Assembly (NCBI RefSeq): GCF_900112425.1
Contig: NZ_FOLP01000036.1
Coordinates: 1-42,105, forward strand
Direction: 5' to 3'
Length of the DNA: 42,105 nt
From: Variovorax sp. OK212
GTDB lineage: Bacteria; Pseudomonadota; Gammaproteobacteria; Burkholderiales; Burkholderiaceae_C
Numbering within the stretch: the stretch's first letter is position 1; each line of letters opens with the position of its first letter. Both the position numbers and the translations under genes were made by a program. A model generated the notes under the pieces. It was given only the letters and a program-made list of their open reading frames with translations. It was not told the DNA's origin and searched no databases. Shown here one piece after another: positions 17,361-25,567 of the stretch.

Positions 17361-17905
17361 GTTTTTGCTGGTCAAGCTAGGAATTGCAAATAGGGCTCAG
17401 GGGCTTCTCGCCCGCACACAGTGAGCCATTGCATGGATTCTCGCCCCACCCAAGGAATTCGCCTCCGCGAAGCACCCTCCAGCCGATCAGCGAGATCAAG
17501 CTTCGCTGCTTGCGCGTCTTACGAGACGCGACGTCGGCGGGGCTGACTTCCTGGCCCATGCCAAGGCCGGCAGATGCACCGCATTCACCTTGTCCGCGCG
17601 CAGAAAAGCGACTCTGATGGCTCGAAGGCCTCGCTGGCGTCGATTTTTGCAGGCTTCGGCCATAGCGAGGAACTGGCGATCGATGCCTGTACGCATGAAG
17701 ATCGCCTGCTGCTCCGCCTCGGAAAGCTGGCCCCGGCCGAGTACTTCCTCGGTCGGCGAACATGAGCCTCATTCAGTCGACCAAGCTCCACGGGCACGAC
17801 CCGTATGCCTAACTGAGCGATGCGCGGGCACGTCTGCCGACGCACCCAGCGCGCGACATCGGTGTGCTGCTCCCGCAATAGTCATACGGGTCTGCATGCT
17901 GCGCC
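17361..17905. other. Region with fragmentary frames
   Basis: About 540 bp. The minus strand at 17500-17700 reads RQFLAMAEACKNRRQRGLRA, which looks like part of a real but broken protein; no family is recognised. No intact gene or RNA is supported. Confidence 0.4.
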
Positions 17906-18291
17906 ATGAGCATCAGCAGCACTTTGAAGGCATGGGCCAAACGACTGAAACGGGACGGACTGACGCTCTGGTTGCCGGTAAGCATCCCAAGACGCCTTGG
18001 CATGCAAAGGCATTAGGCATGTTGGTAGTGGCCTACGCGTTGAGTCCTATCGACCTTGTTCCTGATTTCATTCCGGTGCTGGGGTACCTTGACGATGTGC
18101 TGTTACTTCCCGGTCTGATCTGGTTAACCATCAAATTGCTGCCGCCGGATGTCTTGGTTGATTGCAGAGCCCAAGTCGACGATTGGATTGAGACCAGAGG
18201 GTCGAAGCCACGCAGCAGATTTGGGGCCGTTCTGATCGTCACCGTGTGGCTCCTAACGGCCGCTGCCATATGGTTTTGGGTGTCACACTGA
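17906..18291 (+). pseudogene. DUF1232 (YkvA-like) membrane protein, frameshifted
   Basis: The C-terminal part is a clear DUF1232/YkvA domain: AGKHPKTPWHAKALGMLVVA, YALSPIDLVPDFIPVLGYLD, DVLLLPGLIWLTIKLLPPDV, and a final hydrophobic segment ending FWVSH. The expected N-terminus (ATG 17906, reading MSISSTLKAWAKRLKRDGLT then LW) is in another frame. The two join if one T is restored at about 17972 in the TT before GCC, giving LWFAGKH as in intact relatives. The gene is therefore broken by a single-base deletion, or the sequence has an error there. Family function is unknown; members are small inner-membrane proteins. Confidence 0.75.
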
Positions 18292-18399
18292 AGTTAGAGC
18301 GCTGAGTTTCACGACCGGAAGCGCCGTGGTCGCGCTGCTTCTGGCTTGGCTCTCCCTACGGGCTGCTGTCGGCAACCGCACAGAAAGACCTCTACGCTT

Positions 18400-18930
18400 G
18401 GACGTGGTGCGTTGAACTCTAGGACGTGCGCCCGAAGGTGTGGGGACCGTTGCTGGCGCCCCTGACGAGCGAGCTGCCGCGTGCATGTGATGTTGCTATG
18501 GGGCGTGGGAAGGGACGGCGTTCACGTGCATGAGTTCATCTTCGATCGCGACCACCATGGAGCAACAGAGCCCGGAGGGGAGTTCCTCGATGACCTGACG
18601 CCCAAGGAGGATGTGACGTTGACCGAGCTCGTTGGCACGCGCACGACCCTCGACTCCCTCTGCGACTTCGGCGACAGCTGGCGACAGAAGATCAAGGCTG
18701 AGAAAATCGCTAAGCTGGAATCATCGATCGGGTATGCACAGCGCGTCGACGGCGAGAACGCATGCCCACCAAGGACCTGGGCGGGTCTCTGGGCCACGAG
18801 GAACTCCTCGAAGCGCTGGCCGATCCACAGCATCCCGAGCGCGCCGAGACGAAGGAGTAGGTCGGTCGACTCTTCAATCCTCGCGCTCTGGACATCGACG
18901 AGGTCAATACCCGACTAAGCGCCAGCGATT
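18400..18930 (+). pseudogene. pRiA4b ORF-3-like protein, frameshifted and interrupted
   Basis: The middle part (from GTG/ATG near 18481) reads VHVMLLWGVGRDGVHVHEF, then TLDSLCDFGDSWRQKIKAEK and GENACPP. This matches the plasmid pRiA4b ORF-3 family (PF07929), with its HEF and Y.YDFGD.W.H motifs. Upstream, RPKVWGPLLAP in another frame is the family N-terminus, preceded by a stop. Downstream, GHEELLEALADPQHPERAET is in a third frame. It is followed by TAG where the family has Trp, and then VGRLFNPRALDIDEVNTRL. At least two frameshifts and a nonsense change make it a pseudogene. Confidence 0.7.
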
Positions 18931-18974
18931 GAGGGCGTCAATTACGGCCACCGTCGGACCATCAGCTGTCGTGC

Positions 18975-19175
18975 AATCCGATGTTTGCGGAGAAGAAGCG
19001 CGACAAGGTCGGCCTCTACATGGATCCACCCTTGATGACGATGGTGCGTGTGCGTGGACAAGAAAAGCCAGATCCAGGCGCTGGGGTCGCACGCAACCCG
19101 CTGCCGGATGCCCGTGGCATCCCCGAGCGGCGTGCCTATGCCTATGAGCGCCACGGCATGACGCTGCGGAGCAGC
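18975..19175 (+). pseudogene. IS630-family transposase remnant
   Basis: Plus-strand pieces in shifting frames read NPMFAEKKRDKVGLYMDPP, then VDKKSQIQALG, then YERHGMT. These correspond in order to the IS630 transposase core (DPLF.EK.RDIVGLY..PP, VDEKSQIQALDRTQP and YKRHGT). The segment VDEKS carries a catalytic Asp in the family. Only about 70 residues remain, with at least two frameshifts. The element ends are not recognisable. It lies directly after the pRiA4b-like pseudogene. Confidence 0.75.
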
Positions 19176-19359
19176 GCGAGCGCGTCTTCGGAAGCACCGA
19201 AGCGCCCGGTTAGCTGCGCGGGCGCATCGGGTCCCGTGGCAGCGAAGCGGCACAACTCCCAAACTTCGGGAGTGTGCGGTGGGGGCTCTCCTCCCAACAG
19301 TACCGGGAACGCATCCGCCAGCAGTGAGGGCAGATTTGTGGGGAGCAGTCTTGCGACGC

Positions 19360-19450
19360 CGGGCTGTTGTTCCTCACCACCAAGGCGCCTCGTCGTCCCG
19401 GGCGGCGAGATACGGGAAGAGGTCGGAAGTGAATGAGTCGTGGCTGTCGA
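19360..19450 (-). pseudogene. Possible class I glutamine amidotransferase N-terminal scrap
   Basis: The minus strand reads SIDSHDSFTSDLFPYLAA and, after a one-base shift, VVRNN. This resembles the first 30 residues of PabA/TrpG-type amidotransferases (LIDNYDSFT.NL...L.E...EP.VVRND). Nothing after it matches the family. It is too short for certainty and could be chance. Confidence 0.25.
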
Positions 19451-19572
19451 TCGAGGGGGGGCGCGCATCAGGGTCCGCAAGTCCCTGACCCTTCAGCTTT
19501 TCGCGCTTCTCCTACATACCAAGTGGTTTGCAGCGTCTGAGGTCCGGCTTTGCAGAGCCAAGGAAGCGCGCA

Positions 19573-19828
19573 AATGCAACGCTTCAGTCTTGACTCGAGC
19601 ATGCGTGTAACCATTGGCGGCGCGTTCTACCCGACGCCACTCCATGCTGCCTTTTTGCCTACACCCAGCTCGCACTGGATGGTGACTCGGCCCTGCTCGT
19701 GAAAACACACGGCAGCGAGACAGCCGAGCAGTTGATGGCGGCGGTTCGAACGGCGCCGTATGCTATAGCGCAGCGCTACTGCACCACGATGCGCGAAAAG
19801 GACAGTGCTCGGTGGAGGCAGCGGTAAC
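19573..19828 (+). pseudogene. Remnant of an unrecognised small gene
   Basis: The plus strand begins MQRFSLDSSMRVTIGGAFYP and, in another frame, continues with YTQLALDGDSALLVKTHGSE and TAEQLMAAVRTAPYAIAQRY. The pieces look like protein but are interrupted by a frameshift near 19645. No family is recognised. It lies between an IS630 remnant and a serine recombinase gene. Confidence 0.3.
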
Positions 19829-20211
19829 GCTACCGCGCTGCTTCGACAGCCACTGACCCACCGGACTCCAACGATGCGGCACCAACTGCGCGACGAGTCG
19901 CACCGTGTGTGTGGGCGAGCGCAGCGGGACTTATGCATTTCATCATCAAATTGATGTGGAACGGGCTTGGCGGGATGGGGACCTGTGCACCACGCCATGC
20001 GCCGAAGCCGTCGTGCACCGCACTCCTGATGCGTTTGGCTCGGGTTGTTGCCCATGGTCGTAAGCTTCGCGGTGGACGCGCCTCTCGGTTCAGGTGGTCA
20101 ATCAACGTCGTGGTACGTTGCCACCGTTACTGGCGGGGGCGTTCATCGCATTGCTCGCCTTGAAATTCGAGAGCGTTGGACCTATTCTGTTCGTGGAAGC
20201 TTCTCTGCGCC
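19829..20211. other. Intergenic region before the serine recombinase
   Basis: About 380 bp with short, Arg/Pro-rich, apparently non-coding frames. It presumably holds the recombinase promoter. No attachment-site repeat could be recognised by eye. Confidence 0.35.
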
Positions 20212-21756
20212 ATGTCCGCTCCAGTTTGCGTTGCCCGGTACATGCGCATGTCCGCGGAGCATCAGCGCTATTCGATTGAGAACCAAGCAGCGGCTATCGA
20301 AGCGTATGCGATGCGTCATGCCATGCACATCACACGAACCTACATGGACGAGGGGCGCAGCGGGCTGGATGCGATCGGCCGGGCTCAGTTCCGCAAACTG
20401 GTCGCAGATGTCGTTGCGGGCGATGTGGACTTCGGCGCCATTCTGGTGCTCGACGTCAGCCGCTGGGGCCGCTTTCAGAACAGCGATGAGAGTGCGTACT
20501 ACGAATACCTTTGCACCCGCGCCGGCGTGCCGGTGATCTATTGTGCCGAGGGCTTCGACAACGATGGCAGCCCGTTTTCAGTCTTGCTAAAGAATCTCAG
20601 GCGAGCGATGGATGGCGAGTACAGCAGGGTGCTCTCTGCCAAGGTGTCCATCGGGCAAATGCGACTCGCACGACTAGGTTATTTCCAAGGAGGTACGCCA
20701 GGCTACGGCTTGCGACGACGGCTGGTCGGGCCAGAAGGTGAGGACAGGGGGTTGCTGATGCGAGGCGAGCGCAAGCGCCTTCAGTCCGATCGGGTGGTCC
20801 TTGTGCCCGGTCCTGACGCTGAAGTCAGTGTGCTGCGCAGGATTTTCATGGAGTACGTCAATGGCCGGTCGCACCTCGAGATTGCGAAGGGCCTGGACGC
20901 TGATGCGATCCCATCGGAATCGGGAAGGTCCTGGACGCGCGGCATGATTCGAGGGATTGTTTCGAACGAACGCTACCTCGGGACCTTGAGCTACAACCGG
21001 CGAAGCGCCAAGCTTAAGCGCCCGCAGGTGCTGAATGGACACAGCGATTGGGTTGTCACCAAGGGACGTTTCGCTCCGCTGATCGAGCCCGGACTTTTTG
21101 TGCGGGCGCAAGGTGCGCTGGCACGACGCGCGGGTTGGAGTGATGCCATGCTGCTGCAAGCGTTGCGTGACGTCTTCGCGCGGCACGGCCGCGTGTCCGC
21201 TGCGCTCTTGCGCTCGGATTCGGAAATGCCTTGCGCACGCACCTACTTGGATCGCTTCGGTAGCCTTCCTGAGGCGTGCCTCCAAGCAGGCCTGAGCCTT
21301 GACCGCGACTATGGCTACATCGAGGGCATCCGTCAGCATCGCGCACTGGCGAGGCAACTGGCCATCGACCTCTCCCAATGCCTGCAGTCGATGGGCATGC
21401 ACGTGTCAGCGAGCGGAAGCACAAGCCTCCAGGTCGCAGGTTTGCGCGTTCGCATGAGCGCGCTCAGATGCAATGTCGATGCGCGCGGCCAACAACGCTG
21501 GCGCCTTGGACCAGGAGCGACTCGCGACGTCGACCTCAGCGTCTATGCACGCATCGCGTCGAACAGCCCAGCGCCATTCGATTTCATCGTCCTGCCCGCC
21601 GAATCGTTTTCGAAACTGCCGGCTTCTTGCGCGCGGTCGGCGGGTCGAAAGTTTGACGAATTTCAAGTCCAGCAAATGGAACAGGTCGCACTGCGTATCG
21701 TGGCACTAGGCTCATGGGGCCGCGCGAATGTCTTGTCGCCGGTCAAAAGCCGTTAG
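20212..21756 (+). CDS. Large serine recombinase (resolvase/recombinase family)
   Basis: 514 residues from ATG 20212. The resolvase-type catalytic domain has Ser14 in RYMRMSAEHQRYSIENQ, then YMDEGRSGLD and VLDVSRWGRFQNSDES. A recombinase domain follows with RLGYFQGGTPGYGLRR, SWTRGMIRGIVSNERYLGTL and SYNRRS, after the typical EIAKGLDADAIPSESG. The C-terminal 190 residues (LLQALRDVFARHGRVSAALL, then TYLDRFGSLPEAC) contain two elements like homing-endonuclease-associated helices, then an unrecognised tail. Such enzymes catalyse site-specific integration or excision of mobile elements. The gene is intact among decayed mobile DNA, which suggests recent arrival. The target site is not evident. Confidence 0.85.
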   Translation: MSAPVCVARYMRMSAEHQRYSIENQAAAIEAYAMRHAMHITRTYMDEGRSGLDAIGRAQFRKLVADVVAGDVDFGAILVLDVSRWGRFQNSDESAYYEYLCTRAGVPVIYCAEGFDNDGSPFSVLLKNLRRAMDGEYSRVLSAKVSIGQMRLARLGYFQGGTPGYGLRRRLVGPEGEDRGLLMRGERKRLQSDRVVLVPGPDAEVSVLRRIFMEYVNGRSHLEIAKGLDADAIPSESGRSWTRGMIRGIVSNERYLGTLSYNRRSAKLKRPQVLNGHSDWVVTKGRFAPLIEPGLFVRAQGALARRAGWSDAMLLQALRDVFARHGRVSAALLRSDSEMPCARTYLDRFGSLPEACLQAGLSLDRDYGYIEGIRQHRALARQLAIDLSQCLQSMGMHVSASGSTSLQVAGLRVRMSALRCNVDARGQQRWRLGPGATRDVDLSVYARIASNSPAPFDFIVLPAESFSKLPASCARSAGRKFDEFQVQQMEQVALRIVALGSWGRANVLSPVKSR

Positions 21757-21968
21757 GGCGGCCGCCGAGTCTGCGCCGCCCCTCTGCGTTCTGCGACGTC
21801 GGAGGCGGAACGCTTGAAGACCACTCGCTTGTGAGGTCCGTGACTGCTGGCTATGCCGGCAGCCCTTAGAAGCTCGAAAAACAGGCTCGTGCTGGAGGCT
21901 TCAGCGGAGCCTTCGGCTGTCAGCTAGAACCGGCTGTTGACGATGCCCCTGCGAAAAAGCCAGCGGGG
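21757..21968. other. Intergenic region after the recombinase
   Basis: A GC-rich inverted repeat (GGGCGG ... CCGCCC, 21756-21781) begins at the last base of the recombinase stop codon and has no T-run after it; terminator function is doubtful. Nothing else is recognised. Confidence 0.35.
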
Positions 21969-22277
21969 TCAAGAGATGAACGCCCTGCCAGCGTAGGTTC
22001 CATCAACGGAATTGCGCGTCGGCGCGGCATTGATGTCGGCAAGGAAGATCGGTTTGAGCTTCTTAGCCTTTTTCTGTGCAAGACGCTCTGCGGTATGCAC
22101 GAAGCAGGGCTTGGCAGTGTGTATCGGCTTTTCAGGCGATCGGAGAAACCGGTACTCCCTATAGAACACCTCCAGTGCGAAGCCCGGCTTCTCGGTCGGC
22201 TCCACGCGATAGCGGCAGTTCTTGGCGTCCACGGGATCTGTTGCGTAGCCGCCGGGTATCGACGTGCAAGCGCTCAT
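21969..22277 (-). CDS. Hypothetical lipoprotein with damaged N-terminus
   Basis: 102 residues are open from ATG 22277 (MSACTSIPGGYATDPVDAKN). The same frame continues upstream as AARLALSMSACTS, a lipoprotein signal end with the lipid Cys in SAC, but no in-frame start codon is found before it. The true signal peptide is therefore broken or begins in another frame. The body includes CRYRVEPTEKPGFALEVFYR and AKKLKPIFLADINAAPTRNS. No family is recognised. It is probably a former periplasmic lipoprotein and may no longer be exported. Confidence 0.4.
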   Translation of the reverse strand: MSACTSIPGGYATDPVDAKNCRYRVEPTEKPGFALEVFYREYRFLRSPEKPIHTAKPCFVHTAERLAQKKAKKLKPIFLADINAAPTRNSVDGTYAGRAFIS

Positions 22278-22455
22278 GCTGAGCGCGAGACGAGCGGCAG
22301 GAATGTCGGTTTTCGCTGGCGAGATTGCACATGAGACCAGCCGAACTTGATCATTTGCGCTGTGATGCTAGGCTGATCTGAAGGTATCGGAAGTCTGAGA
22401 GCCTGTAGATGCTGTGGCGTCGGCTTGCTGAATCGGCCCGGATGCGGGGCGATTC
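22278..22455. other. Intergenic region
   Basis: No gene recognised; this stretch joins the lipoprotein remnant to an IS66-derived block. Confidence 0.35.
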
Positions 22456-22686
22456 ATGCAGTCGCTGCGGCGAGTCAGAAGAATCCCAGGTCAGGTGCAC
22501 GAGGCCGAGATGAAGGCAAGAAGCGAGGTCGTGCGCGCAGACGTCCCTGTTGGAGCCAACGCACGAGAGCCTAAGATCGTCTTCGTGCCGGTCCGCTTGC
22601 CGACACCGGCGCCACCGGCTCAGGCCCCAGACAATCGCATCGAGCTGCGGCCTGGACCGACGACGGTCACGGTGACCTGGCGTTAG
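22456..22686 (+). pseudogene. IS66 accessory protein TnpA, C-terminal remnant
   Basis: The end of the frame, NRIELRPGPTTVTVTW, matches the conserved C-terminus of IS66 TnpA-type accessory proteins (IRIEL..G...VTWP..A...CA.W.REL). The sequence just after it, in shifted frames, continues toward MRELLR. The N-terminal HTH part is missing here. The tnpB remnant follows at once, preserving the normal IS66 tnpA-tnpB order. Confidence 0.5.
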
Positions 22687-22729
22687 GTGCCTCCAGGGAC
22701 CGCGTGGTCTGGATGCGCGAGCTGCTTCG

Positions 22730-23010
22730 ATGATCCGCATCGACGCGATGTGGCTGGCCGCCGACCCCATCGACATGCGCGCCGGTGCCGACCACCTGTT
22801 GGCGCGCGTCGTGCAAGTCTTCGGTGCGGCGCAGGCGCGTGGCTACTGTTCGCGAACGCCCGCGGCACGCGCGTCAAGCTTCTGGTGCACGGCGGCTTCG
22901 GCGTCGGGTGCGCGGCACGCCGGCTTAGTGCGGGCCGTGTCGCGTGGGTGCCGGGCCACCACGACATCACCATATCTTTGTCGCTCACCAACGCGCGAGG
23001 GGAGACAGGA
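22730..23010 (+). pseudogene. IS66 TnpB (Orf2), frameshifted
   Basis: The frame from ATG 22730 reads MIRIDAMWLAADPIDMRAGA, then DHLLARVVQVFGAAQA, as in IS66 TnpB. The continuation LLFANARGTRVKLLVHGGFG and VGCAARRLSAGRVAW is in another frame, so a frameshift lies at about 22842. The remaining C-terminus is lost. It is dead as an IS component. Confidence 0.7.
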
Positions 23011-23109
23011 TGGCACTACTCCCGCAGGGCAAGACGGCGGCTCATGCGCGGGCACGTGGGTTGTCAAGAACGCCCGATGGCAGCGGTATCGATTCGCGCC
23101 AAATGGTCA

Positions 23110-23440
23110 TGGCGCTCGTATGCTAGATTGACTCCGTCGGACGAGCTCGACGTGCCCATCCGGGTACTCGTAGACATCGATGCAATGATGGATCGACTTG
23201 GCGTTGTCGCGCACGGGCATTTCGGCTTCGAGCCGCACATCGAGCGCGATCAAGCCGGAGCACCTGCACGCTCGAAACAGCAATCGACTTCGGCCGCGCC
23301 GCTTTGCGATCGTCAGCGCGCCACTCGTACACCACGCTCGCGTTCAGTTTGTACAGCCTCGCGATCACCGCAGCGGAGCCGGCACGCCACCAGGACCTCG
23401 GTGATACCGGAACTCTCTTGCAGGCGTTCGCTGGTTGCGC
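23110..23440 (-). pseudogene. Transposase-related remnant (minus strand)
   Basis: The minus strand shows LYKLNASVVYEWRADDR, like the helix-turn-helix of IS66/IS3 first-frame proteins (LNANLVYRWR). In another frame, nearer 23150, it shows VYEYPDGHVELV, a pattern seen near the end of some transposases. Several frameshifts separate the parts. The family cannot be fixed. It directly follows the end of the secretion operon. Confidence 0.35.
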
Positions 23441-23459
23441 GCGAACGACGCAAGCAGCC

Positions 23460-25562
23460 CTAGAAGCCGGCCTCGCGCCAAGCCACCGAGGCGGCGTATC
23501 GCAGGAAGCGCATCGCAGGCACTTCCCATTGCCCGGCGATGGCCACGTGCCCGCGCCACGACGGGTTGGTGGCAGGCAGAGCCTCGTCGGCATCCAGCAC
23601 CACGCGGTAGACGGCATGCTCAGGGTACAGCGAGCCGTTCTTTTCACGCACAAGCAGGTCGCCGCCGAACAGCGACGCCAGCTCCGGCTCGCCCAGCGTG
23701 CGGCTGGCATCGCGATCGATGCCGGCCACTGTCAGCCGCAGGGCCGCTCCACCCAGACCGTCAGAGATGAACAGCGCCCTGTCGCCGCGGGTAATGCGGC
23801 GCACCGCATCCTCATCGACATAAGTCACCACCTGCCAGCGGCCGGGTGTCACCAGCGAGCCGAGGTATTCCTGGCCTTTGAGCCATTCACCGGGCCGCAG
23901 GTCGGGGTCGATGTCGACCATCACCCCGGCGTTGGGGGCGACCGGACGGTAGCGTTGCAAGTCTGTCCCTACGGCAGCTTGCTCGGCACCGGCAAACGCC
24001 AGTTGGTCGTTGAGTACCTGCCAGTCCTTGCGGCTGGTCGCATCGAGGCCGGAGGTCGCTGATTGCCATGCCAGCAGATCGTGGCGTGCACCAGCCTCGC
24101 TGGCGCGCAGGTCCAGTTCCGGGGAGGACAGGCGCAGCAGCGGTTGGCCAGCCTGCACCGCCTGTCCGTTGCCGAACGGCAGCGCGTCCAGCATGGCGTA
24201 GACCGGGGCGTACAGTGCCAGCCGGGTCTGCGGTTGCAGCAAGCCCGAGGTATGCACGCGGTCCGGCCACGGCAGAAAAAAAGCGAGCACGAACAGCACC
24301 GCCAGCATGGCGCTGCGTCGGACGCGGCGGCTGTGGCGCAAAGCGGTGCGGCGCGCGCGCCACGCCTGCAGCTCGCGCCACACGGGCAACGCGACAAACC
24401 AGACCATCTCCACGGCAAACAAGACAATTCCGACCGCCTTGATGAAGAAGTGGTAGACCAGCGCTGCGATGCCGAGGAACAGCACGAGCCGGTAGATCCA
24501 GACCGCCCAGGCAAAAAGGATCAGGCCAATATGCCGGCGACGTGGAAATGCTTCGGGTGCCGACTCTCCCAGCGCGAACAGCCGTTCGCGCAAGTCCCAG
24601 CGGGCCAGCCCGAAGGCACGCGCATGCAGGTTGGGCAGCCCGAGAAAGTCCGACAGCATGTAGTAGCCGTCGAAGCGCATGAAGGGGCTTGCGTTGATGG
24701 TGAGCGTGGTGATCCAGGTGGTGGTCGAAAGCAGGAATGCGACCTGCTTGGGACCGCCTTCCGGGAGCCACGTCCAGGCCAGCGTCGCCCATACAGCGAT
24801 GCACAGTTCGGTGACGATGCCAGCGCTGGCGACTGCCAGCCGCTGCCCGCGCCGCGCCAGCTTCCACACTTCGTTGGTGTCGGTGTAGGCCACTGGCCAC
24901 ATCACCAGGAACGCCAGGCCCATGGTCGGCACCCGGCAGCCGTAGCGCTTGGCCGTGAGCGCATGCCCCATCTCATGACATGTCTTGGCGAACACGATGG
25001 CGCAGGCGTACAGCACCGCAGCGTTCCAGCTCAGCGTGTCCATCAGCGTGGCCGAGAAGCGGTCCCATTCCCGGTAGACACCCACAAGCCCCAGCACGCC
25101 GGCGGCGACGGTCAGGCGGCGGAACGTGGGACTGAACAAAAACGCCAGCCGTGGTTGCAGCCAGCTCAGCCAGCGGTCCGGTCGCAGCAGCGGAATCCGA
25201 AAGAACAGGTAGTTGTGCAGCAGCCATTGGTGCCAGCTGCCGCGCTGCCTTTCGCGCATTGCGGCCATTGCGGCTGCCGACGCCTTGCCCGGCAGCAGCA
25301 ATTGCTGCTCTTGCAAGAACGCCACAAGCCGCTCGAACGCATCGACGTCGAGCTGCAAGGCAGTGTCGCGGTTGATCTCGCCGAGCATCGCCTGCGGATC
25401 GTGCAAGTCCCAGCGGCTGAGCATTTCGAAACTGGGCCAGTCCAGCTGGAAGAACAAGTTGCGTACGGGGTCGTGCAGCGTCCAACTGGGCTGGCCATCG
25501 GCCAGCCGCGGACCGGCGCGTATGGCCAGCTCTTGACGCAGGGTGGGAAAGCTCGCCGGCAT
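23460..25562 (-). CDS. PqqD-like / M50 site-2-protease / lipoyl-domain membrane fusion
   Basis: 700 residues. Residues 1-95 look PqqD-like: WTLHDPVRNLFFQLDWPSFE followed by helices. A multi-pass membrane region follows with the zinc motif HEMGH at 196-200 and the distal FDGYYMLSD at 297-305, which supplies the third ligand in M50 site-2 proteases. About seven transmembrane segments end near 431. The periplasmic C-terminus begins VHTSGLLQPQTRLALYAPVY and has a HlyD/lipoyl-type hairpin with LPFGNGQAVQAGQPLLRLSS. Active-site residues appear intact. It starts 5 bp after the second HlyD gene and is the last gene of the operon. It may act as the inner-membrane exporter or a processing protease for the giant repeat protein; this role is inferred. 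Confidence 0.8.
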   Translation of the reverse strand: MPASFPTLRQELAIRAGPRLADGQPSWTLHDPVRNLFFQLDWPSFEMLSRWDLHDPQAMLGEINRDTALQLDVDAFERLVAFLQEQQLLLPGKASAAAMAAMRERQRGSWHQWLLHNYLFFRIPLLRPDRWLSWLQPRLAFLFSPTFRRLTVAAGVLGLVGVYREWDRFSATLMDTLSWNAAVLYACAIVFAKTCHEMGHALTAKRYGCRVPTMGLAFLVMWPVAYTDTNEVWKLARRGQRLAVASAGIVTELCIAVWATLAWTWLPEGGPKQVAFLLSTTTWITTLTINASPFMRFDGYYMLSDFLGLPNLHARAFGLARWDLRERLFALGESAPEAFPRRRHIGLILFAWAVWIYRLVLFLGIAALVYHFFIKAVGIVLFAVEMVWFVALPVWRELQAWRARRTALRHSRRVRRSAMLAVLFVLAFFLPWPDRVHTSGLLQPQTRLALYAPVYAMLDALPFGNGQAVQAGQPLLRLSSPELDLRASEAGARHDLLAWQSATSGLDATSRKDWQVLNDQLAFAGAEQAAVGTDLQRYRPVAPNAGVMVDIDPDLRPGEWLKGQEYLGSLVTPGRWQVVTYVDEDAVRRITRGDRALFISDGLGGAALRLTVAGIDRDASRTLGEPELASLFGGDLLVREKNGSLYPEHAVYRVVLDADEALPATNPSWRGHVAIAGQWEVPAMRFLRYAASVAWREAGF

Positions 25563-25567
25563 GCTCT

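Noticed and set aside
21756..21781. GC-rich inverted repeat as a terminator of the recombinase gene
   Set aside because: 14-nt loop, only 6-bp stem and no T-run.
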